A stretch of 64,000 nt of DNA from Ricordea florida (taxonomy: Eukaryota > Cnidaria > Anthozoa > Corallimorpharia > Ricordeidae), in the NCBI GenBank assembly GCA_949710005.1, contig OX453276.1:29182113-29246112 (forward strand). Reading direction: 5' to 3'. The translations under genes and the position numbers were made by a program. The notes beneath the pieces were generated by a model. It was not told the origin of the DNA, searched no databases, and saw only the letters and a program-made list of their open reading frames with translations. Within the stretch, counting starts at the first letter, position 1; the number at the start of each line of letters is the position of its first letter. Positions 35,001 through 47,000 of the stretch are shown here, piece by piece.

Positions 35001-38000
35001 CACCGAACCCCTTGAGTACACTTTCAGGGGGTAATTCGGTATTCCAAGGTACTACCTGCAGCTCCTCCTGGACGAAGCCTCGTTTTGGCCCGTCTCTGAG
35101 AAAGTAGACCACATGTTCGCCTGGTCGAATCTCCGCACGCGCCTGTTCGTACACCTCGAGGCTCCAAATTGGATCAGTTGCACGTCTTCGCCCACCCTCC
35201 TGTTCACCAGGCTGGTATAAATATCGTACGCTGGCGTCAGAGGAAAGTCTCTCTTCCAACAAACCAACCGCCCTCCCCGGTACAACAGCTGAAGGTTTTT
35301 CTACCACCGATTTGGATTCGATGGCATCCTTCTGGTTTTTTTCCGATCAACCGCGTTGGTTCGTTGTTCAAAGCCGCGACAACAGCAGGCAGCCGAGTCA
35401 CCCATTCAACCGATCTTTCTCCTTCGGGAAGAAGCATCTCCTGGGCGTACTGGTAACCGAACAACCGCTCGGCTAGAGTCCTGTTGAACCTCTCAACGAT
35501 CGCTTGGTCTCGGTGGATATCCACGCGGCCACGCCGAACTTCGGTATTGTGGCGAGCTGGTAGTGGTAAGACAGCACCCATGAACTCTTTTCCTGGATCG
35601 ACTTGGAGTAGCTTGGGCCAGGTCAAAGGACTTCGCTTGTAGATGCGCTCCAACGCTCCGGCGACTTCTCTCGCTTCCTTTGAAGCCAACGGCTCAGCCT
35701 CCTTGTAGCGCGAGGCAACATCGACCACAGTAAGCGCGTATTTGTAAAGCTTCCGCCCACGTCCCGGGCGGTCATGAGGTAGAAATAGAAGATCGGCCTG
35801 ATGAACCTCGTTTGGTGTTGAGACATTGAACTTCGGTCTTGGTATGTGTTGCGGGGGCGGGAGGTAGATCTGCCACATTGCCTGTTTTTTTAGCCACGCC
35901 AGGGCGGCATCTTCAGAGGTGCCAGCCGCGTCCGCCAACTTCTTCGAGGCAGCGAACCCCTTCCAATAGCCCTGGGGGCTGTAGTAGATATCGGACAGCT
36001 TCTTTTCCATTGGTCTATAGTTCCATCGCGAAAAAAAGCTATTGTGTCTCACAACAATCGGCTAGCAGCATACCCAATGACGAGCATCCCACCCCCTACA
36101 TAGGCTAGTTCACCTGTTCGTTGGGAACTCGAAGGACGGTCATAATCGCTCCATTGCGGGGCGTCGTGGTCATCAACCGCTGTGGGACGAGGATGGGTTT
36201 TAGCGTACAAGTCGAGAGCGCGGTTAGTTGCAGCTGTGTCATGGTCAGCGCAATTTCGCAGTCGTTCCTGCTCTGCTTCCCAATCAGCCAGATTCTCGCG
36301 GCGTTTCTGAAAGGCAGCCCAGTCAGCCTGGAACTTTTCCAAAGCTTTGTCGTGACGCTTACGCTCAGCCGCCATTGCATCGGGACCTTTCCCAGAAATC
36401 GCCCGTGCGAGATACGACCCACCTACGAAGGCCGTAGCGTTCAGGATAGCCCCACCAAGCATCAACACTATGGTTGCCATCTCTACTCAGTTGGGATTAT
36501 CTTTTTATCGACTAAGTATTGCCTAGCTGCGACGGCTCCCGAGAGAACTGCAACCCACTTCGCGTAGTTTTCAATCGACGAGGAAGGGTCCGAGATCATA
36601 GGCGTTTTGAGAACCTTTTTCCCCACCCAACCGATACCAGCAGCAATGCCTGTCAGAGTTGCCGCTTCGACAACAGTGTTTACGACTTTGTTGTCCATCG
36701 AGACTATACAATACAAAAATCTATTCCATAATTTCGCGAGGCCGCGCAGGCTCGGGTGGCGGGTGAGTAAGCTTTGGCTGCTGCTGCGGTTGCTTGAGAT
36801 GCGCTAGATACAGACTATACAGACTGGCGAAGAGGCTCCCTGCGGCAATCAGGAGCCCCCAATTCCATCTTGTCGTAGCTCGGTGTGGTTCGTCGTCGTG
36901 GCTCTCGCGAGCCCGCTCTCGAGCCAGAGCTTGTCGAGCTTCTTTGTTCCTAGCCGCGAGGGCTCGGCCAGCCGCGACCTTCTTAGGATCCTTCTGCTTA
37001 TTCAGAGCTACGGGAGCGGCCGGCGCTGTAATACGATCTTCTTCTTCCATCACTTTCAGACAGGGCTCGTATACTATACAAACACCAAAAAAATTGCTAG
37101 CGGGACCCTAGCGATCCGTCGAAGACTCTGCAAGAGGAACCACAGGTTCGCTAGCATCTGGGCCTGCGGCCGTCGAAGACTCTGTGTGGCAACCTACATG
37201 AGCCAGTGCAGCCACTAGCGCCACCAAACGACCTCCGTTGACAGCGATCCAGCCAGCTCCGTAGCTCAACTCACGTCGGATCAGAGCATCCTGCTGGAGG
37301 TCTGTTAACAGTGCCTGCTCGGAATCCAGTTTTTTCCCTACTGCTCCCAACAAATGACCAACCGCCTTGCACGCGACCTTCAAAACCCCGCTAGAGAGAC
37401 TGTGCTCGACCTGCTTTCCGAGGGTCACCTGGTAACGAAGATGGAGCGAAGCAACCTCCTTCCTCGAGAGCTTGTGGACGTCGCCCAGCGACAACTCCTT
37501 CCCCAAGTACTCCTTGGTATTGCCCGCGGCCGCGAGAATAGCCAGCGCCTCCCGTTCGTCCCGAGCATCGTCTACGGGAGGCTCGCTGGGACATATCCCT
37601 TCTTCGCGGAGAATTTCATCCAGCACGGTGTCATCCATGACTATATATCTGCCGAAACAATTTTGCTGGGAGCTGGGATTTCCAACACGATATCAAATGG
37701 ATGGCGGAGACGGAAGCAAAGTCTGGCGTACGGATGCTCCTTGAGCGTGGATAGCATTTGGTGCCGCTCCTCCTTCGAGTGTCCCACCCCGTAGTTCTCC
37801 CAAAGCGTTTTCCCGTCGAGCTCGCTCGGGCTGTAAAACGTCAACGTCGCGGCTACATTCTCCCGGAACGCTTTTGCCACGCTCGTGTATTGTTGGGTCA
37901 AAAACCATACTGAAAAATTCTTGTGCCTGCCAGAGAAAGCCAGCTCGATCAAAGCGCTGCGATGTCTTTTTACGTCCTCACTGGCGGCGCAGTCGTCCAG

Positions 38001-41000
38001 AATAAGCAACACCTGCCAACGACCTTCGAAGACCGCGACCGCCAACCGGAGGCACTTCTCAATTTCACCGCCCGAGTTCGATGGCGCCAGGGCGATGAAG
38101 CCGGGGTCCTTCAGGGCAAATCCCCGATATGTTTTGTTGTGAGCGTATGTCGGGCAAATCAAACACACGACGTGGAACTTCCCACGAAAAGGACCACGGA
38201 GAGCTTCGACGACCAGTCTCGACTTCCCGGAAGCGGTTGGACCGACGATAAGCAGATGGCCGGGTATCAAATCGGTGAGACAATCCATAGTATATAGGGA
38301 GGCGATTAATAGTAGGCGACTTGACTTCCAAGGTCGAATGCTGCGTCACCTAGGAGGAAGACGTGGCAGTTGGCATTACCACCGCCACGTCTTCCGTTGA
38401 GACCGAGAGCTGCTTGTCCGTCGCCGTGAACGAGGTGGTCGCGAGCCGTGCGGAGATCGATGAAGATCCCGTATTTGTCATGTAAGAACCCAGTAGGGCG
38501 GGTGACCACCGAGAGTGGAGCTGGGGGGTGCACCAACCATTCTGCGCCGGCTCGCGCCGTCTCCCAAATATCTGCGGGGAGCATGCCGCTGGGGTACAGC
38601 GTGTTGGGGACGCCGTTGAGGTCGAACTCAACCTTTGTCACGCCCGGATTCGGAAAGGCTTCGCTGTTTCGTGCTCCCGCGGGGAACTGGTCGACGAACA
38701 GGAACAGGACACCCACAAAGCTTTTGAGTTGCACGGGGATGTTGTCCGTGAGAATTGTCTCGGTGGCCTTCGCAAAGGCGATCACTTTGTAGTGCGAGAT
38801 GTGGTTGTAAAGAACCACGCTCGGGACGTGCTGCGTGTAACAGTGGGACTCAATCACTTGATACACCATTTCGATGTTTTTTAGTGTGTAGCTCCCAATC
38901 TTGTTCGTATCCGAGCTTACGATGACATCTCTGGCGGCGGCGAGAGTGAGCTCCAACCTAATTGGTGGAAGACTCGCCGTATGGAGAACGCCGTGGGTGC
39001 GAAGGAGCTCAAAGTCAAGTGGGATCCTATATTTGGGGAAGGTCTCGGCAATTGCTACGTCCCCTGCCACATCGCCTTTGTCTCCGGCCTCTGAGCGGAT
39101 TTTGTTGACCGCGGTTGTCTGGATCCCTTGCTCGATACGGTTAGCTCGCTCTTCGGTGGGAAGCCACAGGTCGGAGAACGCTCCAACTAGGTCAGCGCGC
39201 TCCAGGTCCTCTAGGGTTTTATCGCCCATCTTGACGATCCTGCGCCGAATCAAACAGCGCCCCAGGTTGTCGACAACGCGATTGTTGACGTGCTTCGACG
39301 ATCCGCCTAGCGACACCTCGCCTACAAGGGCTAGGGTGTCTGGGACTAGGACGGTGTCGGCGGGAAGTCTGGGAATGTCAACGTAAAGAGTCTCTTTGTG
39401 GATCGCTGAGCTAGGGTTAAAGGTCAAGCGGTGGGTGACGCGCTTTCCTTTTGCGGCCATGAGAGCGCGCGGCTCCTCCCTTGGGTCAAGCTTCTTGGAG
39501 ATGTACGACATTTTATTTGTCTTGTATATATAGGCAGAAACAAAAATGGATATCAACCCTGATGAAATGACCCCTTTGATGTCCCCCGATGACGACCCCG
39601 ACGATCCCGAGCCCGCCGGCGCTGAAGGTGGGAGGGTTAACCCCAGCTTCGACCCCGCCGATCTGCCGGAGGGTGGAGAACAATTCGGGATGTATGACTT
39701 AAGACCGCGAGGTCGTCCCCGTGAGCCTGCCACAGCAGAAACGTCGTTTTCGACCGACCCTGTTGATACAATGTTGTTGCAGGGGGCACGACCAAAAACG
39801 AAGATGGTGACCAACCCTGTTACTGGGAAACCAATCCTACAAAGAATGCTGGAAGATGCGAAGCTCGAGGTGGAGAGCGAGTTTCCCTACCTTGACGGAG
39901 TCGATATCGGCGTGCGCGATGGTCGTACTATGATTCGTGATGGGTTGGACAAAAACGCGACGTGGCGCCCACTGAAAACCTTGGATGGAAGTTTAACGAA
40001 GAACTTCTCTAAAGAATTGAAAGAACGTCTAGGTCCATCCACGGACGAGATCTTGGAACAGAATAACGCCAGAACTCAGGAGCTCGAGCAGCAAAACCTA
40101 CAGGACAAGGAGATAAGAGACGCCACCGATACTTCACCGGAAGATAGGCGTGCCGCTGAGGCGCGGATTGCGGCTCGCGAGGAAGAGATTCAAGAACTCG
40201 AGCGAGAAAGTGAAGCCGTTGAGTAGCGAATGTCTCTGCGGGACCGCGTTCGGGCTATTTTCAAGAAATACGGAGTAGGGGTCCTGGGGGTTCTCGTAGC
40301 GGCTGGAACGGTCATTGGGGTTATCTTGGGGGCTTTACAGCGGGGGCTCGCCGGCGTAGCGCAAGGGGTAGGGCGGGGACTGAAGGCCATCGGAAAAAAG
40401 ATCGGGGAGCTACTACCTGGGGCCATAGGCGCCATTGTCTCGTTCCTCTTCCGCACGGCCGGAGAAGCTGTTGGTTTCTTAGCGAAAAACGCCTGGCTCT
40501 TGATCGTAGCCGTGGTCGTGTTTCTCATCGAGCGCTACAAGAAGAAGTCTACCTAAACAACCACCAAGTCGCACCTGCGGCCACAACAGTGACTGCCGCT
40601 AGATTTCGCTCGTGCGCCGTTGGGGCAATGGGGTCTAGGGCCGGTTCTTTTCTTTTTGGTGTTATTTTCGGTACAAGGGGGTCTGGGGCTTTTGTTTTCG
40701 GCGTTGTTTTCGACCGCAGGGGGAGTGTGGCTTTTATTTTCGGCGTGCGCTTATGTGTCCTCTCGTTTACGTTAGGATTGACCCCGAAGGTCATATCACT
40801 GGTCGCTTTCTGGAGCTCGTTGTTGTACCCGAGAACGCTTTCTGAATTAATAACAAGGCGGCTGGGGAGCAACCAGAGCCCTGGGGCGACAGCCAGATTC
40901 AGCTGCGCTCGAGCGTCGGACAAAGCCCTTTGATAGTTCTGAATTCCTGTGGCGATATCGCTTACTACGATTGTCTCCTCTAGAAGTTGTCTAAACATTT

Positions 41001-44000
41001 GGCGGGTCTCAACAGCACTGCCGCTCGCCCCCACGATAGTAGATCGGGTTTTGACTTGCGAGCCAAGAACACAATAAACTAAAGCCTCGATACTACGATT
41101 GAGACGCCCCATGCCAGCCTCCGTCAGACCTTCACCCTTTTTCGGTGAAAACCAGCTGTATTGCGCTCCGCCGTGGGCATCGTTTCGGATAAAGGCCAAC
41201 AGATTACCTTGATTCTTTTTCCGACCCTCATCTGAGAAGAGATTCAGGCTATCAGGCCATGTGTTTGCTTCGGTGTCATAGCCACGGATGACGTGCAAGT
41301 TCTTTGGACCCTCGCTTGGGTACGTTATAAACACGTCTCCAAGACCGTGGTTTCGTCCGCCCTTCCAACGAAAGTCGGGGGCTCTAGGTAGTCCGAATTC
41401 GATGCAGAGGCTTTCAAAGGCGGACTTGCGAAGTGGGTTGTTTGTTTTTTGGAACGCCTTGTCTCCGGGGAGTGGACAGCCGAGCTCGAATAGGATACGG
41501 CGGGCGGTGAAGTATACGTGGAAGCGAAGCAGCCCCTGAACTATGGGCGGGAAGGTTTTATTGGTCGGGTCGGTAATCGACACCCCACACCCTGCAGTTG
41601 CGCACCATGTGGCGAAGTTCAGCTGCTGAGGCCAATATTCGTATGTGGGAGAAGAAAGCCAACGATGAGCCTCCTTTGCCGAGCGATGTGTGATAGTAGT
41701 TTCCTTCCAGAAGTCTCGGACTCCTGCTTTGAACGAGATTTTAGGGTCAACAAAGATCTCTAGCTCTCGAAGCAGCGGTGTGATTTCAGACCCCGTTTCA
41801 GCGAACGAAACGGCTGGCACGGGGTATTTGTCCGGGCTGCGGAGAAGGAGAGCTTGTGGAAAATTGCTCTGTTTAGGAAATTTAATTTTTTCCAAGGTTT
41901 TACCGAACTCTACGGCCTTTTTTGGAAACGCTGTTTGTAGAACAGACCAAAGATCTATTTCGTGGGATTGATCCATGGTGTATATATACGCGGTTAAATA
42001 AAATGTCCCTCAGCATAACGGCAAGCGAGGGTGTAAACGAACTTCACCCTCCGGTCGTTGGTGAGCTCTCGAGTGTCGCAGCTCGAACCGTGAAGATCCC
42101 CGAAATAAAGCTCACAATACTTAGACCAACTTATATATATCGCTTCAAGCTCGACCCATTGCAACTGGAGCGCATTCGCTCAGGATCCACCGATTTATAC
42201 ACGATCAGAAAAGCACAAGGACCCGTTCTGGTCACCATTCCGAAAGGCGAGTATAACCTCCACTGTCTCCAGCAGGCTATTGTCTATGGGCATGGAAAGG
42301 ATGTCACCGCTGGCACTTGTGAACTTCGGATAACCGCTACTGGGGTGTATTTCTTCTCGAAAGAACAGGTGATCCTAGAGGTAAATCTAGCCCACTTGTT
42401 GGAGATATCCGAAGTCCCGCGCGTTCTGATTCACGTTCCTGTACAATGGGGGCCGCCCTCTGTTTCAATCTACTGCGATTTGGTGGAACCAAACAAGTCG
42501 TATGAAGGGGGCAAACCCTCCTATCTACTGGCGAAGGTCGAGCCTTTGAAGCTTCAAGGTCCTTCGGTGTGGCATTTGCGACCGTTTTATCTCCCCGTCG
42601 ACCCCAAAAATATACACGCTCTCGGACAATTCTAAACGGGGTAGCTTTAACCGCTGGAAGTCTGAGCGTTATACTTTCGGCTTCGGGCCTAGCCGCCTCT
42701 TTGACCGGCCTTGGGATTGTCGTTGGGGTTCCACTGGGTGCTATTGGTGGCATCTTCGGAATCGTGTCAGCCTCGATGGTCCGGGTCAGTAAACGGATCG
42801 CCGTAAAGATCTCCAAGCATGAGCGAACCGTCACGATTGGTGAGACGAAGTTGAGTACCATCAACGACCTGGTCTCGAAAGCCTTACAGGATAACCAAAT
42901 CAGCGCTACGGAATTTCAAGTTATTCTGTCTGAGGTTGAAAAATATGAAACTCTCAAGCGCGAGATTAAACAAAAAGCTTTGACAAAAAACGAGGACCTC
43001 GATCTGACAAAGCTGCGGACCGAGATTCGCAGCGAACTGGTCGCAGAAATGCGCGAAAAACTCGCTTAAGTGGAGGTTGTTATTTCCACGTTGAACGATG
43101 ACTTCAGCTTGGACCATAGATCCTCGTATTTTCGAAGCGTCGTCGGTCGAATGTTTGAGATGTTGCACAGGGCTGCTCTTTCGGGGTCCTTTCGGAGTTC
43201 GAAGATCACTTTCAACAGCCATATCAGCTTTGGACGCCGGCGGTAGCCTGAGACAAAACTCAAGTTGTCCTCAATATGATTCACAAGGTTTACTATCGAT
43301 TTTCTTTCGAAAAAATCAAGCCCGAACTCTTTCATCAACAATTTTTGCAACGCGGACCTTCTAGTTTTTGATCTTGGTCTAGGTATATACCACTCGTTTC
43401 GCCGGTCGGTTGGAAAGTTCCATGTAAAATGATCAAATTCACCCGAAACCACACGCTGGCAAAGTCGAGTGCTGGCTGAAAGATACCCCTCGATGCTTTC
43501 TGGGTTGGGATGGGGAGAAATTGGAGGGTCTTCTAAGAAAGAGGTTGCTAAGAGTTTTAACTGCGAGAGGTAAGTAGAGGAATAGTTTTCTTTTTTCAAG
43601 CTGTCAGCGACCATTACATCCATTTTTGGGGTCTATTGATTGCTACTCTCTAATTGCCTGACCAAAAAAAAGGATGTCCCCGGAGACGCACTAGGCGACT
43701 TAACCACAATGCCGCCACTTTTCCTGCAGATTTATCATTATTTTTACGAATTTTTTCTGCATATGGAAGCGAGTTTTTTCCCCATTTAACAATGAGACAA
43801 TAATATCATCCATATCAATGGTCATATAGGTTCTCATCGTATCGCCCACAAGATCCATGAAGACCTCGTGGGATTCCCAGGGCATAATCCACCCGTCAGT
43901 TTTCTCTTTCACCCATCTTTGGTGAGTAAGGTGGCACTCACGGTAGATTAGTTTTAAATCGACACTCTGGAAGCGCCGCCCAACATAGCCCAACGCTTTC

Positions 44001-47000
44001 ATACGCTGCGTAAAGTCAAAGGCCTCGGCTTCACGCTCTAGGCATCGCAAGCGGGCGGTTACGCCGGACGCATTAAACTGAGCTTTCACTCGCTCGCTAA
44101 GGGGTGGAAGCTCCCGGCGCCCCATTTCCCGAATAAAGTTCTTATCACCGCTCGCCCATATAAGCCCCCACGCCCATGGGGAAGACATTTTTTCTTATCT
44201 TAGCAAGGATTCGCGTTGCGCCAACGTTTTTCCGAAGATTTATAGTATGCATATTTGTCTAAATTGAAATAGCTCATTAATTTTCGGAAAACGCTCGTAA
44301 AATCTTCGGGTCATCTTCGGAAGTCGGAAACAAGTCAAAACAATGCTTTAAATCGGGAAATAGGAAAAGAACGCTTCATTTCTAAAATAGGGCTTTAAAT
44401 CGGAAAATAGGCAAAAATGCATCATTTGTGGACCCTTCCTTTTATACTTGGGAGCCTTTACACGCTGAAAAACAGCTTATATACAAATCCGTATTTGATT
44501 CCCTCCGACTATACTAGTAGTATGTAGGAGGAGTTTTACCCACACTGTTGTTGTTGTTGTAATTTTTGAAAAGAGCCTATTTTTATTAATTACTGAAAAT
44601 TTTAAAAAATACCACCCAAAATAACATCAGAAAATTATCAGAGTATTAATCAGGTGTTGCAAAAAATAAAAATGAAATTATGATTTAAAAAGAAGAATTA
44701 ATTTACAAATTACAAATGGAACAACTACAAAGATTAACTGTAAAACAACTTAAATATATTGTTAAAGAGTTGAAAATTAAAGGCAGGGGAAAATTACGGC
44801 GAAAAGATTTGCTTTTACCTGAGTTGCGAAAAATTCCTGAACTCGTAGAAATGTATGATAATGTGAAGCCGTCACCTAAACCACAACCAGGTACACCCCC
44901 AGGCTCACCTCCACCTAAACCACAACCAGGTACACCCCCAGGCTCACCTCCACCTAAACCACAACCTGAAACTATAATACAATCTAAACCAAATAAAAAA
45001 TCACCCATTCCACTACCTAGAAAAAATATTCCTAACCAGAAGGAAAGACCCATTCCACTACCTAGAAAAAATATTCCTAACCAGAAGGAAAGACCCATTC
45101 CAACTCCACGCGCTAAAAAACCTGAACCAAATAAACTACAACCCTCAAAAACAATAAACAAAAATTCAAAAGTGACAGAAAGAATAAAGTTTTTTGAATC
45201 GCTTAAGGATACCAAACACTCGAAAAAACCCACAGAACCCAGAAGTTGGCCCGAAGGAACCAAAAAAATATTCAAAAACTACAAAGTGGCAGACAGAAAA
45301 AAGTTTTATGATTCGGTTACAGTTACCACTAATGAAAATATACCTAATAAAAAGCAAAGGAATATAATTAAAATTTATAAAGTGGAAGACAGAATAAAGT
45401 TTTATGAATCTTTAAAAAATCTCACAAATAAAAAAATAATCAAACCAATAAAAAATATTCCTAACCAGAAGGAAAGACCCAAAAAAATTTTTAATAATCA
45501 GCCCAAAAATACCCAGGAAACAGGTGAGAAAAAAGATAAGAAAATTAAACTAAGACCGCCAACAAATTTTAAATTTATTCCTTTTGGAAGCGAGCCAGAT
45601 GAACAGGTGGAGCAAAACAACATTGTAATAAATGCGGATCTTAATAATGACATATCACAAATGATTATGGATAGAATAAGACCAGAGATACAGATGAGAA
45701 CAAGGGTTGTATATGGCTTCAAATCCAACATTCATCGTGGAAACGGAGAAATATCTTTTTACCCAAAAACACTTGATGGAGAAGGAACTTTTACAACATT
45801 AAAAGAAATTAAAGAATATATTGAACGATGTGAAATAAAAAGACTAGATTTGGATAACACAAAAGTATGGAGTACCGCGTATCTTCCAGCAACAGAAGTT
45901 GTAAAAACACCAGGTGTATATCAAGGTAGAGTTGTATTTACTGAAGTTCATGTAAAATTAATTCATACAAACGAAACTTTAATGGGTTGTGGGCCTTTAC
46001 CAGATTGGCTGCGTAACAAGAAATCTATTTACGCCCTTGATAAATATAAAAATAACATGTGTTTTTGGAATGCCCTGGCTGTTAAAATGAATTGTCTTGA
46101 TGGGAAAAATAGACCAGCGGAGAGAACAACCCAATTGGCACTAAAAATGGCTCAAGAATTTTATGCTAACCCAAACCTAAAAGTTGAAGATGTACAAAAA
46201 ACAAATCTTTTTGAACTTGAGGATATATCAAAATTTTTTCATATTAACATTAGGATGTTTGAACCAAAAAAAGACCAAAAAACGTGGGTTATGGTTTACG
46301 GTAAAGGTAGGATCAAAAAAGGATTACCAACTTTGGATGCTGGGATTTATGAAGGTCATTGCTTTTATATCAAGGATTTGTCGCTGTTAACTAGTCACTG
46401 GGAATGTCCTGGATGTGAACAAAGATTTCCCAGACATGATAATTATAATAGACATTTTGAGGATGATACCTGCACAGGTGGAAAAACAAAAGTAATTTGT
46501 AATGGTAAAAAATGTGTTCCAATAATGAGCAGCTCGGAAAAAATATTTTATGGCGGTAATACCCAATTTAGTTATATTGGATGTAGATGGATCGAGAAAC
46601 AGGCTGAACTAATAGGTAAACATATTCATCATGCGCTATGTGGGCATGGTGGTGAACGATGTGTTAAGGACGGTGAAAAAGAGCTTTTTTTGGTGGATGG
46701 TTACGAACCTGTTACTAATACAGTTTATCAATTTTATGGGTGTAAATGGCATGGCTGTCCTTGTTCAAGTGATGATAAAATTAAATACAACGAAACTCTG
46801 AGAAAGGAACAGGTAATCAAAGCCTTGGGGTATAATCTCGTATCTGTTTGGGAGCATGAAAAGCCAGAATTAAAATATGTAAACTTTAAAAAGAAATTTT
46901 TTCACTATCCACATTTTATTGTTTGGGATTCTGAAGCAATACAACCAAAACAACATGAAAAGGTTACTGAAGATCTAACTTTCATAAATAAACATATTCC

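Larger units (their letters stand above)
30482..44516. mobile_element. Virus-like element 1 (Polinton/adintovirus-like), about 14 kb
   Basis: A linear element bounded by long terminal inverted repeats, with a protein-primed DNA polymerase B, DDE integrase, packaging ATPase and capsid candidates: the gene set of Polinton/Maverick elements and adintoviruses. It is clearly richer in G+C than its flanks. The repeats are nearly identical, so insertion is recent. A clean six-base target duplication was not found: left flank GTAAG, right flank GTAGT. Frame breaks occur in the polymerase N-terminus, the integrase, and the coiled-coil/membrane gene. Confidence 0.9.

Noticed and set aside
34984..36010. 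LTR retrotransposon origin of the integrase
   Set aside because: No reverse transcriptase, RNase H, gag or LTRs; the neighbours are a DNA polymerase, ATPase and capsid candidates.
38306..39814. Longer 502-codon form of the element 1 capsid gene
   Set aside because: The extension lacks an ATG at its start, overlaps the opposite gene E, and the element 2 homologue starts at the equivalent of the ATG at 39511.
40549..41976. Adenovirus-type cysteine protease as the 475-residue protein
   Set aside because: No His-Asp/Glu-Cys order with the expected spacing could be made out.
30476..44522. Six-base target duplication of element 1
   Set aside because: The flanks GTAAG and GTAGT are only similar; I could not define a perfect duplication, possibly because element 2 or a rearrangement altered the right flank.
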